From assembly GCA_033980235.1 (NCBI GenBank), contig CM067066.1, forward strand, positions 29,438,976 to 29,502,975: DNA of 64,000 bases, given 5' to 3'. This document shows, piece after piece, positions 46,646-58,961 of this stretch (positions within the stretch are counted from its first letter, which is position 1; each line of letters opens with the position of its first letter). This DNA comes from Diadema setosum. Taxonomy: Eukaryota; Echinodermata; Echinoidea; Diadematoida; Diadematidae. A program made the position numbers and the translations under genes. The notes beneath the pieces were generated by a model, which saw only the letters and a program-made list of their open reading frames with translations, did no database searches and was not told where the DNA came from.

Positions 46646-49477
46646 TCATTTGCATACACTAGTAAACTGATCTTTCGTTCTTGATTATGAATCTCAGTGA
46701 ATTTCTTACGACTGTGTAGATCGATTATGAAATTATACGAGCAAACAGATTCTAGTCGTTTCATTAGCTGTGACTAGAATGTGCAGAGCTAGAGGAGATT
46801 GAACCGAATTCCCAGGTGGTAGTGCGTGTAAACTAGACACCAATGCCGAAATGATAGCCACATCACTATCGATTATTTTCCCAAAACATGAAAACAAACA
46901 TACTCTCACATCTGCTGGAGTTTGAAGTGCAGTTCTAATATATTGTAACAAGAATTAGTCAATACGGATTCAGATTCGATCGTTAGTATACCGCAGCATA
47001 ATAATCATTACGTCAACTACATTAAAGGGGACAATTGCAACATGAACACTAACAGTCAGGTAAAACGTAAAGGGGGATAGATTCGAATTCAACGATACTC
47101 TTAATTGTGGTGAAATCCAATCTTGCTCAGACTCCCTCATAATCGCATGGGTATGACGTCAACTAGTTAACACATGTACATACAACACCGACAAACAAAT
47201 GTTCATTTCAAGAGTTTATCGGGGCCTAAATGTTTGTTGTATAAATGAAACGAGTGACTGGAAAGAGGTCGACGTTTTCAACCCAAAAGATTGACCTCAT
47301 GTCTCACGTGTGATTTCCAGACATAACGTGATTTTTTTTTCTGTGACGTAATAGATTCCAAAACCCTGGGGATCACTGGTTCACTGCTGAAAAACATGTC
47401 ACGGTGGATTACGTCAAATGAACGATACCTCAGACCACGCCCCTTCTCACCCGGCCGCCCCGTTTCTCCAACCTTCGATTACAACCAGGGAGGTGTTAGA
47501 AAATGAAAAGACACAACGATATTTCTCCTTCGTACCCATGCTCCGTGCTGCGGAGAAGTTACGCAGATGTTGATGAAATGCTTTGACAGTTGAAGACGGC
47601 ATTTCTGTTTAAGTGTACGTCATTCCTCAATCACAATAAACCAAAGTTCGTATAAGTCCCTTTCAATACTTTAGGCAGCAATTATTCAGTGTGTAGAGAA
47701 CAAGTCAGAAAGTAAAAAAGAAATAAGTTTGGGGGGGGGGGTTCACAGAAAATGCACTTCTTCAAATGCAAAATGATATTGAATGCGCATAAACACGCAG
47801 ATAAAAATTACTTACTCAGAAAGAGTTCACATTCAGGAACTAAATCTGGTGAACAAAATTAAGCACAAATGCCGGCAAGATTAGTATTAAAATGTTAACT
47901 TTTATGCGACACTTAATATTCGTTTTCTGTTCAGTTCTCCGATATCCATGGTATTGCGATAATAAGAATATTTGAAGAAAATCAGAGTATTCGTTCCTTA
48001 TCATATTACCAAAAAGTTCCAAAGGATTTGAAATACAGCTTAAATTTGTTTAAAAAACAAACAAACTATTTTTTGTCTCTATATCAAAACTTTTATGAAA
48101 GAGTGAATTGGAGCATGGAACGTCAAAGCCAGTGAAACGATATGCATTCAATTGTCATGCTATAGAACCTACGCATAAATTTGCACAAATTGGGATAAGA
48201 TTCCACTCCTTCTCTGACACCTCCGTGATTACAACTGACGCGATGTGCAATTACAGTTGGCATATTTAGGTTACTTCCCGGTTACGATCATCCTAGTAAC
48301 TGATGCGCGCAGAGCATTTCCAGAGCACAAAAAGCACCCGGAAGTATCATTAACATCCACAAGCAATACGTCACGCGTACGAATATCGAACACGCGGAAA
48401 CACCAATTTTGAGTTGTGTGTAATTCGTCACCGTTAAATAAACAATGCATCATTACGTACTACAGTCGCCACAGAAAACCCAATTTCATCAGGTACAACA
48501 AATAAACAATGAAATTGTCCAGAATAAAATGTGGTTAATAGCCCATATCGATCTTTGGAAAAGTAGGGAAGAGTTTGGAGAGAGTTTGGGGAGAGCTTTA
48601 AGGGGCAAACCCTTGATACGACCAGTGGTTGTTGCGAGAAGTCGTGTTACGCAGGTACGCAAAAATTTGAATAACTATAGAATACTGTCTGATGGCGATA
48701 AAAGGTCGGATTGCATTTGGATCGAATTCCGGGTATTTCTGCTATGATAACCTAGTAGCGTGCGTTTCAAATCAGTTATTCCCGATTGCATTCCAATACG
48801 AGAAATCTAGTTTGCAAGCATTAGTTGTAATATCGAGCAGACCTTGGACAGGCTTACTGTATACGATTATGTCAATACTTTTGGCATGAAAGTATTAATG
48901 AAACTTGAGTATAATAGTAAACCGGTCAATGATGATGGTTGCCTTTAAAAAAACTAAACAAAAAACAAAACAAAAAACAAAATGATTTGCCCAGTCCATA
49001 CTATTCACTTGTGATGTCACAAGGGCTGCGCACAAACGGGTTATCGACGGTAGTGCCAGGGTTAATGTCACGATAAGGGAATTGGAAACGGATGATGTAA
49101 AACAAGAACGCAAAAGAAGACACCTACATTCAAAGATCCAAGCACATGACGAACAACGTATCAGCTATCAGAACGGCTCTGCCCGAGTCTCTCTTTCCTC
49201 TCACCAAGGAGGTTGCTCTCACTTTATGAAGCAATGTACAACATCGTATAGGTCGCTGGTGAGGACACCATTGATATTCTCAGTAAACTGACTGTACTGG
49301 GCATGTTAATGTCTTAATGCCACCAAAGTGACGTGTGGCGGATGCCAGACCGACGCCACTGGTTGCATCGGTGGTTGAATCAGTGTTATGCTTTCCTCGT
49401 GCTTTTGGTAGTAAGCATTTTACGGAGGTTACAGATACTGTACTTATACCACTATGATTTAGTGATATTCTAAATGC
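46646..49477. other. No gene supported in 2.8 kb
   Basis: G10 lies near 47731. A GC-richer stretch at about 47430-47470 has ACGCCCC and GGCCGCCCC. A 60-codon minus frame at 48271-48453 has even composition and CpG-rich DNA but no recognisable family. Confidence 0.5.
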
Positions 49478-49595
49478 GTTGTGTGTGTGTGTGTGTGTGT
49501 GTTTTAATCAGGCTATTCCTGCCTCTACATGCAGCTGACGGTAAACGTCATCGATCAGTGTGGATTGTACTCTATCTATTATATCTATAAATATG

Positions 49596-49668
<73 letters not shown>
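49478..49668. repeat. GT tract and TA microsatellite
   Basis: GT at 49478-49501 and TA at 49595-49668 with CATATA interruptions. Confidence 0.95.
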
Positions 49669-49669
<1 letters not shown>

Positions 49670-50197
49670 TACTTCTGTGTAAATATATACATAACGTATT
49701 GTCGTTTTATGTATGTAGATATTCAATGACGCAGGAAGTTGCCGGACATGCCTCCAGGCTCAGACACCTCATAATCCATGAGACTGCAACAGGGAGCGAA
49801 TAGACGAAACCACTTAGTGCCATCTCGCCTCAAGTCTTGCTATATTTCTTGTGTTTTTTTCTTTTTTTAATCTATCGACACTTTTGAAATGCCTTTGAAT
49901 CCAGTTCCTCGACGTAAATCCCATAAATGCGCTTGCCAACTCCCTTTTTGCTCCCAAGCATCTGAGGGAACAGCGAACGACGCCGAAAGTGACTTCAATG
50001 TAATTCATTTGGCACCTTAGTCTTTTGGGACTTAGGGCTTCATTCTGTAATAATAATTTGTGTAAAGCCACTACGCTTTCTACATGTAGGCCTACATAAA
50101 GAGTGAACGAGGAATGGATATTATAGGGCATGAATAATATAACGCGTTAGTTTTCTTTTATTACTCTAGGATTGTAAGTTGAATCACTGCTAGCGGG
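49669..50197. other. No recognisable feature
   Basis: Ordinary AT-rich DNA. A 105-codon minus frame (49814-50131) is unrecognised and within chance expectation. Confidence 0.5.
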
Positions 50198-50273
50198 TTT
50201 CTCTCTCTCTTTTCTCTCTCTCTCTTCCTATCATTCTCCTCCTCTCTTTGTCTCTTTCTTTCAGTATTCCCAC
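50198..50273 (+). other. Pyrimidine tract ending in an acceptor-like site
   Basis: A CT-rich run of about 70 bases ends CTTTCTTTCAG at 50273. By sequence this is a good splice acceptor, but it may simply be a CT microsatellite followed by CAG. On the opposite strand an acceptor-like TTTTTTATTTCCACAG ends near 50353. The sequence between has no recognised protein. Confidence 0.15.
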
Positions 50274-52786
50274 TGCTGATCGAATCCATGCATATCTACA
50301 TTTCGGTATCTTTTTGGAAATCTCCCCTTCTTGAAAAGATAACAGTTGCCTGTGGAAATAAAAAATACATAATTATGAGGCAACAAGTTCGACGTTTTAT
50401 CAATGCGTGTAAGAATCACGCCCTGCCCCTCAATTCCTGGTTGATCCTTCAATCGGTGTAGTACGATCCCCTTAATCTTTTTGTGCTCTAGCACTTACAT
50501 GACTGCACAGCAGTTTTCTGTTATTGATATAAAATCTGACAAGCGAAGTTAGTTACGGTTAAGCTGTTAATTTGAAGCAAACTACAGATTGATAAGCAGT
50601 TGCGATAATCACTTCCATTTTTTATTTTCTACATTACCTTCTCTAAATGTTCATTTTTTACTTTTAAGCCTTTGTTGGTTTGTTTGCTTGTTTGTCTGTT
50701 TATTCGTTTGTTTGTCTCTCAGCACTATCACCCTTTTCTATTACATTGTGATAATCAAAATGAGCCCGCTGTGGTACAAAGAACAGGTAATAAGTTTTGG
50801 TGGTGATCCGGATAGTGATCCGGATCCAAAATTTGAAAGGGCGCCTGTTCAGATCTATACATGGCACGCTGGTGACCCCGTGTCCTCAGCGAAGTTTGGC
50901 CCTCTCCGATCGAGTGCATTTTGTTGGAAACGCACTTAAGGGTCCACATAACTTATATAATTAGGTTCTACTTAAAGGTAGTGTCTGTCGATAATAGTAT
51001 TGTTTGTGACAAAAGGGAGGAAAAATCGCAAGTAATGATAATGCAATCATCCCCGACTATCTAAGAATATCGGCACAGGGTAATCACTTAAATATTGCAA
51101 TTGATTTAATAGTCACATCATTACTATATTTACTATCAAGCAGATAACAAGAGGCGGAAGTAATTAATGATCCACCAGATGTACCTTATACGTATAGCAT
51201 CAACTTATCTGTTCACAATTTCCTCTGATCAGTGCAATCGTAATCTACAGTGTGATCAGCATATAAAATGATGTCAGTGTAAACAAAGAAATTTGGCGAA
51301 GGATAATATGAAGGAGGAAGATGGAAGAGATAACTGATAAGTAGGCAGAGGAAGATACCAATAAGGATGAGGACAAGAAGATGGTTGGGTTGAAGGTACA
51401 TTATAAGAATAAATAAAAGGAGAGGAGGAGGAGGAGGAATTGAGAAAGGAGAACAAACACAGCATGCCAATTTGCACGTGTAATCAGGTTCACACACAAT
51501 TATTTCCTCGCGTAAACTGTGATCTCGCGACGACCCCACAGTGAATGTGCTCTGGGAACCGGGGCTTCCTCTCATTATTTCTATACCCCCTCCGGGATAT
51601 GGGGGCGTGCTCACCAGTTATTATACCTTCCGCTTAGCAACGAAGGCATTCTCGGAGTAATCGACGGGAAGTCGCCATGGTTGCGGCGCCCTGCATGAGC
51701 TTGTGTTCCCTTGTACTAAATTCGCTTATGCTACTGGAAAACAGTGAAGGACTCTTCTCTTTTCATTCATTCATAGACAAAATAGACGACAGAGTCGTGA
51801 TGTCTCCCCCCCCCCCCCCCCCCCACTCTCTTGCATCATGTTACCACCAATCAGGGAGGTGCACCCATCGAGCTCGACCGTTAAAATCCATTAACGCATG
51901 AGAAGATGATGTAACGCGAAAATACATGAAACTAGAATAAATTGGGGATTTTCCGGTACACACTAATACTATCTTAGCGGATATCGACGTTAGTAATGAC
52001 AATCACAGTGTCGAAAAAAGCAGAAATCTGCAATTGATAAACCGAAAGATAACATTCGTAAATAATTTGGTTCATAAGGAATGGAATAAGTATAATCTCA
52101 ACTTTATCATAATGGCAACATATCGCTTACTGCTTTCTCGAACGTACCAAATTGAATGAACTTCTAGTCAAACAATTGCATGAATAAAAGAAGAAATATT
52201 TTTTATTAAAATACGTTGCAACAAGCTGAATGTCAGATACTATCACTTTATAGTGTTTTCCTTCTTTGATTTGATTTCTGCATTTTTTTCCAGAGTAAGA
52301 TACCAAATGAAAACGCATCTGAACATAATGCGTGAAAAGAAAAATGCGTGTTAATAAAAATTCATGTTGTGCTATGACGAAGGGATAATTCGACCAACAT
52401 AAGAGAATAATTGAAAAAATAGAAATATAATACACTTATCAAAATAACGTAAACGGGTATAGGAAACACATTTTATAGCTATTATACTCGGAAGATCCCA
52501 AATATCAGAATGTAGGCAGATTTGGACTTCGACGTCTACGGTTTCAACAACAAAGAATTATATTTGCTCAAACCTGCTAATAAACGAGAAATAGAAACGT
52601 TAAATGACGTACAGTTTCTACGTTACGAATAACTCCATTAACAAGCTTCATGAGGCAATTCCTTGGAAACGCTATATCATTCATCCCTGATCATTATCAT
52701 TACCATTATAAATAGCCTTGATTTTCGGCTCGCGTCTCCGTATCAATCTCAGAGGAGTCAAGGGAGAGCTTCAGATCCTGTCGGGG
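50274..52786. other. No gene; GATCCGGAT repeat and C19
   Basis: GGTGATCCGGATAGTGATCC with a following GGATCC (50800-50830) is a short direct repeat of the TE-derived GATCCGGAT type. A lone TTAAAGGTAGTG at 50972 has no partner. GAGGAG repeats lie near 51422. C19 lies at 51806-51824. No gene. Confidence 0.55.
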
Positions 52787-52840
52787 AGATTTCAGGCAGG
52801 ATTTAGACAGATTTCAGACAGGTTTCAGACAAGATTTCAA
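52787..52840. repeat. 11-12 bp minisatellite
   Basis: Four to five degenerate copies of GATTTCAGACA in tandem. No element context seen. Confidence 0.75.
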
Positions 52841-53631
52841 ATGATAACTGAGGCTGCGTTGTGCACATCGCCTATAACCAGAATGTTACGAGCCACAGAC
52901 ATTAATGCATGCAAAAATAATGATCATCATGAAGTACGTTTCGCGAAGAACTAACATTTTCGCATTGCAGGGATGACGAATTTTAAGGATTATATCGAGC
53001 TACTTCTGCAGTAGGAATATCATCAAGGTGAGATATGAAAAAGAAAAATGCCGACAAAAATCTCGAAATTAAAGCATTCTGCAATGAATGAGCAAACTCG
53101 AGTGTATTTAGGAATAATGTTGACAGATAGGTATGATTCCGATTATAGCGTAAAACCTATACCACGTGACATTTACTTATTTAGTTGTTGTTGTTTATTT
53201 TTTAAATAGGCTACCAGAAAGGGTGCTATTTGCCATAATGCAATATTTTTTGTGTATTCATTTCATTCCTACAGCAGTCATCAACTGTAAGTGACATCAA
53301 TATTTTGTTCATGTATTCATTCACAGTATATTCAGCACTGAATGTAACACAAGCATCACAGATAGCACGAATAATCGCTCAAATTATTCAGTACAACAAA
53401 AGCATTATACCTTGACCATGAAATCCGGAGGATGGCTATATGATAACGCCAGTTTCTACCTGCTTTATGTTGTATATTCTCCAACTATGTACAGCAAACA
53501 TTATGTAGGTATATATTTCTTACAACGAGCGAAGCCTACGGTGGCGGCCGTCTGCAGTATATAAACATGATTTCATTTTCATTTTCAGTCTTGCCAAAGC
53601 TTGTTCATCGGGAGAGAATGAATGCTATACT
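52841..53631. other. No recognisable feature
   Basis: AT-rich DNA without gene or repeat. Confidence 0.5.
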
Positions 53632-53874
53632 TCAAAGAGAAACTAAAAATTCACAGCACATCAGTGCAAATTTGAGTGACGTCGGACACAAATTGAGAAG
53701 CTTACGACCATGTTTATTAGATCGGTAACGTGCTTGATGTAGCTTGAATTGGTCACGTGATCGCGACGTCGCATGAGCATTTCCCTCATATATTTCGTGT
53801 GCGTGAGATCGATATTTCATAATATTTCTCGCCAGATTTAGTTTCATCTGCTCTGGCGATAAGTCGGACGCCAT
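53632..53874 (-). other. Candidate first coding exon, minus strand
   Basis: An ATG at 53874 (context ATATATGGCGTCC) opens 80 codons. It starts MASDLSPEQMKLNLARN and continues with KYRSHAHEIYEG and a basic stretch near residues 48-58. The DNA from 53680 to 53880 is CpG-dense (about 17 CpG in 210 bases), unlike its surroundings. A GTAAGC donor-like site follows the codons for KHG near 53688, so the true exon could end there. No domain, signal peptide or membrane segment is visible and I recognise no family. Length is within chance expectation; composition and CpG density are the only support. Confidence 0.22.
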
Positions 53875-54643
53875 ATATTGTAAACTCAGAAGCCTCCAAT
53901 GGGAAATATGTTACAGCTTTTTAGCTTTTAGCAAGAAAATGAAAAAAAAAATTCTATAAAAGCGACATAGTCTATGACTAAAAAGGCTTCTTTGAGGTAA
54001 TCATCAAACATTTGATAACTGAACTCGAACAGTTATCATACTTTTTGAAAACATGTGTTATTTTCCTCTTACCTTAGCCGTCAACATCTTGATATGTCAA
54101 ATTTAGCCGACGGATCCATAATTAATCTTATCTCGTGAAATTTATTCAGACTAATTGTCTGTCAGTATATACACATCATGCAGATCGCATCATGGAAAAA
54201 AAAAGACGAACGCATGCATACAGTTGGTTCTAAGAAACGTCGCCCTTGTGAAATATTGCATTGTTTATTCTGTTTCTAAATTAAAGCAACCATGGTATTC
54301 TCATTTTATAATGTGAATGTCGTTACATAATTGGAAACAAAATTAATTGTGAAAGGTTTGATTAGGTACCATTTAACGGAGACATTACGAGAAACGTATC
54401 CCATAGAATGAATGAACATTATCAGTAATGTTTTGCATGTCCACATTTTTTATCAAGCCGACTTACTTCGTGAGATTTTGATCTTAATCTGTAAACTGTC
54501 TTTGCACCTGATGCATTTCTATCAATGTTGTTTTGATGTAGGCCTATCTGTAATATTGCTTGCACGATTTCCATGTGCCTTTGAATGAAATGGCAAACAA
54601 AAAGCAAGATTAACGTGGGAAACTGGCGCGCGTATATGTGTGT
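53875..54643. other. No recognisable feature
   Basis: AT-rich DNA, no repeat or gene. Confidence 0.5.
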
Positions 54644-54650
54644 GGTATGA

Positions 54651-54684
<34 letters not shown>

Positions 54685-54730
54685 TGTGCACATGCATTGT
54701 GTCACAGTGTGTGTTTTTGTGGGTGTGTCT
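54644..54730. repeat. GT microsatellite
   Basis: Interrupted TG tract ending just before a TTAA-type MITE. Confidence 0.95.
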
Positions 54731-54739
54731 GTGCACGCG

Positions 54740-55148
54740 TTAAAGGTATTGTTTACCATTGGGAGCAGTGATTTAAAAAATGTTCGAGTTATCACATTAA
54801 CGTTGATGCATATGACAATTATTGTGTAGGTCAGTAACATTGTATTACAAGCATACTATCACCATACAAACATTTCGCAATCATTTTTTAAAGCCTAAAA
54901 TAAGGAATTATCACTATTTTTTCTCAATAAACCACAACTGTAGATGAATAAATCTTATTCTAGAAACATTTCATTATAATATAACTATTTATCAAATTGT
55001 GTATACATGTATTAACAATACTTTACAATGATGATACTGATTAACATATTTATATTGATTGTTTCTATCCCTTACTCACATTGTAGAAGATATTGAAGCA
55101 CTAAAGCTGGGTTTTGTTTCATCTGCAAATGGTAAGAAATGTCTTTAA
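54740..55148 (+). mobile_element. T2/Kolobok-type MITE, family B, copy 2 (complete)
   Basis: TTAA lies at 54740-54743 and 55145-55148. The left end is TTAAAGGTATTGTTTACCAT. The right end on the minus strand is TTAAAGACATTTCTTACCAT. The imperfect terminal inverted repeats are about 30 bp and share TTACCATT and GCAG(A/T)GA. Collinear with 21126-21474. 409 bp, AT-rich, non-coding. Confidence 0.88.
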
Positions 55149-56085
55149 GAAACTCATTATCCTTGAAGTAATCGCACACCGACAACTCCTGCACGTCCTT
55201 ATGTACTGAGCGAGCACGCATGTAGCAAGGTGGAGTCCTCTTGCATGCTGCAGGCTGTCTAGTAAACTTTGACGTCGCAGGTGGAGCAATTGTCTGACTG
55301 TAAGGCCTTTGAGAATCTCATCTGTGAGAATTAATTATTGATGCTGACAAATTGCACTGCCGAACACCTGTCTACGGATAGTTGAGCATGCATGCTGCTG
55401 CTATAAAGCGCCGGAGGGGAAAAAAAATCACATCGGTTGCTAACTTATTATAGCCTTTCAGCTCTTGCTATCGATGTTTGTGTGATCGTCAACCAACAGC
55501 ACATCTAAGCCCAAAGATGTCCTCGGTCAATCTCCTCCGAGGAGTCGAGGACACACTCTCCGACAAGAATTCCAAATGTCCTTCCATGTGTGCTGGTATA
55601 GGATAATCTGGGATGGCCAATATTTTTCTAATTGTCGTCTGCGCAAGTCCTTTGTCCCTATCTAATGTCCAGCAGACGACGCGCTACATCAGTATCATAC
55701 GAAGTTCGTATAATTTTGCTTCCTGAGATTATGGCGCCTCACAAGACGGAAAGCAGAAGGTATGGTGCGCAGCATGGCGGCAAAGAGAACGGATTTTCGT
55801 ATGTTAGGATTCCCCTTCCCCCTCTCTCTCTCTCTTTCAGAGTCTCTCCATCTCACTCACTCCTGGAAGGAACGGTCACTTGATTGGCGTACTTTGGCCT
55901 TTCCTCATGGAGGATTGCTATCTTGATCAGATAGCAATGAATGACATCTGGTACGGCTTCTGTTTAGCAATCGGGATAAAATATCACGAAGAGAAAAACA
56001 AACAAGAGAGAAAGGAAGAAGTAGAAGAATAGAGTGGAATATATCCAGATATGTTACTGGCTTTACAGCATCCAAATCTTGTCAT
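55149..56085. other. No gene; two small hairpins
   Basis: A nested hairpin lies at 55519-55552 (GTCCTCG...CGAGGAC around CTCCTCCGAGGAG). A perfect 10-bp hairpin ATTGCTATCT-TGATC-AGATAGCAAT lies at 55914-55938. An ATG frame at about 55731 (MAPHKTESRRYG) with an AGGTATGG donor-like site is too short to judge. Confidence 0.5.
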
Positions 56086-56548
56086 CAAGGAGACCTCCGG
56101 ATGATTTTCAGACTGTTTATGGACAACTGTAAATTGGTTATACTTGGTACAGAGTTTCAGAATTTATAGTGATTGGGATGAAGAACAAGAATGTTTTCAA
56201 ATTTATAACAAATTACAGTGAACAAGGATGATGACATGGCAGCCTCACTCCAAGAATGCATTAGTAGGAGTTTAAGGAAGCAGAACAAAGGAAGAAAGCA
56301 TGTATCTAAATTTTACACAGGTGAACTTGTTAGGCACGTGGTATTGTAATGATATTCCATTGCTGCATTTCTGAAATATGTGAGGCTCTATGTCATCAAC
56401 ACTGTTCAGTGCAATTTGTTTTAGGTTTGTAGAATATTGATTTCTCTGCTCAAGGACCACAATAAATTCCATAAATCTATGCATGGAACTGTGGATTTAT
56501 GTACTCCATGATGTGAAATTATGAAAATCGTCTGGAAGGCCCCTTTAA
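56086..56548 (+). mobile_element. T2/Kolobok-type MITE, family C, copy 2
   Basis: The left end is TCAAGGAGACCTCCGGATGA (TTAA decayed to TCAA). The right end is ATCGTCTGGAAGGCCCC followed by TTTAA at 56544-56548. Collinear with 16936-17402, sharing CAAGGATGATGACATGGCAG and CATGATGTGAAATTATGAAA. Non-coding. Confidence 0.88.
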
Positions 56549-56779
56549 AAATAATTTACTCTAAACAGTTTTGACATGACAAGATGCAGTCTCTTGGTCC
56601 TGCACTGGTGTGCGCAGAGAGAACATTTCCCGCCAATTCCATGTCTCGTAGGGGTTTCCCCCGTTTACTGAACAAAATATGATACACCAATGTCTCCAAG
56701 CCTTCTCATGGTCATCTTGATCCATGGAACAATATCATATATACTCCAAACGAAACAGTCACATCGACATTCGAGACGG

Positions 56780-56826
56780 AGATAGATAGAAAGAAAGAAA
56801 GATAGATAGATAGACAGATAGACACA
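56780..56826. repeat. GATA/GAAA tetranucleotide repeat
   Basis: GATAGATAGA, then GAAAGAAAGA, then GATAGATAGATAGACAGATA. Confidence 0.9.
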
Positions 56827-58790
56827 CAGACATATATATAGTAGATGGATGGAGCATCGAAAAAATGGATGTAGGTGGATAGATACAGAGATAGATGGCT
56901 TGAGAAGAGGAGTCAGACAGACTACGCTGTACATTATACAAACAAGTAAAAAACTGAGGTCGCCTTAGAAAGGACGCCATTCTAGTGATGCACAAGGGCC
57001 CTGCCCTCCGCTCTCTTTACCCATCCTATACTCATGGTGTCGCGCAATACAAACTCCTTGTCGACGTAACGGACTACAATTAGCCGAGAGATGTTTGACA
57101 GGAAATTAAAAACAAACCCGTTCTCCCATTAGAAATTCACCAACGCGTGCGCGTGTGCCACTCAAGAGTTGGCATTGCAATATTGACCTACACATAAGGG
57201 GAAGACAGGAAAAAGGGAGATAGTGGGATAAATGAAGGAGAATGGGGAGGGGGAGGGGGTGGGTACGGTGGAGAGGCAAAGTGAAACGTGTTGCCCGCCC
57301 ATGAAACAACATGCGCGCAAATCATCCATTACACTCTCCGAATCCCCTTGCTCATTTTCTCGTAAAATGACAAATCGCTGAGCTGTTAAAGATGCTTAGC
57401 GTTAATTGTCGAATTCAGAGGAGGCCTTAAAACGTTCCCTTAATGCTCCGTGAGAGCAAGATGTTCATAAAGTATCTCAGACTGTAACCGATTTGGCAGA
57501 GAAAATGGACATGATGATGGAAAATAGAATACAATTAGATTGTAGATCATTAAAATCTGATGGACCACGTAAAAAAGTAAAATACGTCATGATCGTGCTA
57601 TTTTTGTTTATATTAGTTCAAGAAAACTTCAGTTTTCAATCGTATGCAAACAACTTGTTACAGGAGATTGACCTGTTGTCCAGAATGATAATTAGGGCCT
57701 ACGTAAAATATGATATATTATGATGCATTATATATCCATGTTCGCTGCTGCTAAAAAAAAAAAAAAAAATCTACTAATACGTATTCATTAGTCTTTCTCT
57801 CTACTGAAATCTATTTATTCGTAAAAAAGAACCCAATTTTCCACGATTATTTATTTACTGCAACTGCATACAATGTACGGTCTTTAACAGTTGAAAATGT
57901 TATGCGCTGTCATACAAAAATGCGAACAAAATCAGCCGTATACCGTGCGTATTGGTAATCAACGAATTATTATGCCCCTTTCTTGACTTCTGCCTTCAAA
58001 ACTTTTCCAGAAATAACTCACAGACGGTTGATATAGAATATATTGGAAACGATGGTTGAGAAAAGAAGAACTTGCCTGTTCAGTATTCAAACGCATTTAA
58101 GATTCAGATGCCTGAATAAAAACTAATCAACCTCAACGGAGAAATATTAAATAGTAATGGATGCACAATCGTGCGGAAGTCTTGATTCAAATTGAGAAGA
58201 CGTAATATTGAGGCGTCAGTGGGTACGTGTGCGTCCTCTGGATCAACTTTGTTTTTGTGTGTTATCCGTAATTCAAATCTCATATACGACAGCATAAGCG
58301 GAAAATGACTGTCGAGACAACGAAGGAATTTGGTATTACATAAGGCTGTGAGTGCTAGTTCCGGTAAAGGATCGCAAGCACCCGCCATGTTGTTCAAAAT
58401 GACGTTTTATTTCCGTCATCGATTGTCGATGCAAACTTCACCTATGGAGATTGTTCTTGGTCGTACGTTTGTAGATAACGTTATCACATTTCAAATATCA
58501 TAATCGAATAGCCATAAGACTAGCAGATGTTAATCGGAACTTGTGCTGGAGTGTGTCAATAAATGATAAAGACTGAAAAATGCCCTAGCCATCTCTGTAA
58601 TATAAATAGTATAATTATGCCAATATGTATGCGTTTTTATTTCAAGGTATAGACCTCCGTATAGGGTAAAATGTACATGTAAAGGCAAACGGTTCATCTC
58701 CGTGTTGAAGATCAAAGACCAGCTGGACTTTAGAGTTTATATTCTAGTAACTTCAGAGTTTTGCTTCAGGGATTTAACATTTGGACTTCA
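56827..58790. other. No gene supported
   Basis: A17 lies near 57752. A 76-codon plus frame at 57493-57723 has a central hydrophobic stretch (YVMIVLFLFILV, residues about 31-42) that could be a membrane segment. It is AT-rich and unrecognised. Nothing else. Confidence 0.5.
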
Positions 58791-58961
58791 GGGCACCGTT
58801 TCACGAAAGTTGTCAGCCCTGACAAGCTGTCAGTCTCTGACAATATTATCAAAGTAACAGTCAGTGACCAGAGCATCTCAGCCAATCAAAACCAAGGATT
58901 TTACTGAAATTGTCAGAGACTGACAACTTGTCAGCGCTGACTAAATTGATGAAACACCCCC
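58791..58961. mobile_element. Palindromic MITE, GTTTCAT/TGTCAG type
   Basis: The left end is GGGCACCGTTTCACGAAAGT. The right end on the minus strand is GGGGTGTTTCATCAATTTAG. Both then carry GTCAGCSCTGACAAGYTGTCAG and TCTCTGACA in mirrored order. The 171-bp element is nearly a complete palindrome. Target duplication is not clear. Superfamily not assigned. Confidence 0.8.

Noticed and set aside
48271..48453. Minus-strand 60-codon frame with even composition
   Set aside because: Too short, no motif, and no good splice sites; kept only as a remark in the surrounding entry.
50972..50983. TTAAAGGTAGTG as another T2-type MITE end
   Set aside because: No partner CCTTTAA or inverted repeat nearby. 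Single TTAAAGG heptamers are expected about a dozen times by chance in this window; similar lone sites near 30193, 47023 and 59634 were also set aside.
57493..57723. 76-codon frame with a hydrophobic stretch as a small membrane protein
   Set aside because: AT-rich codons, no signal of selection visible, and hydrophobic runs are common in T-rich DNA.
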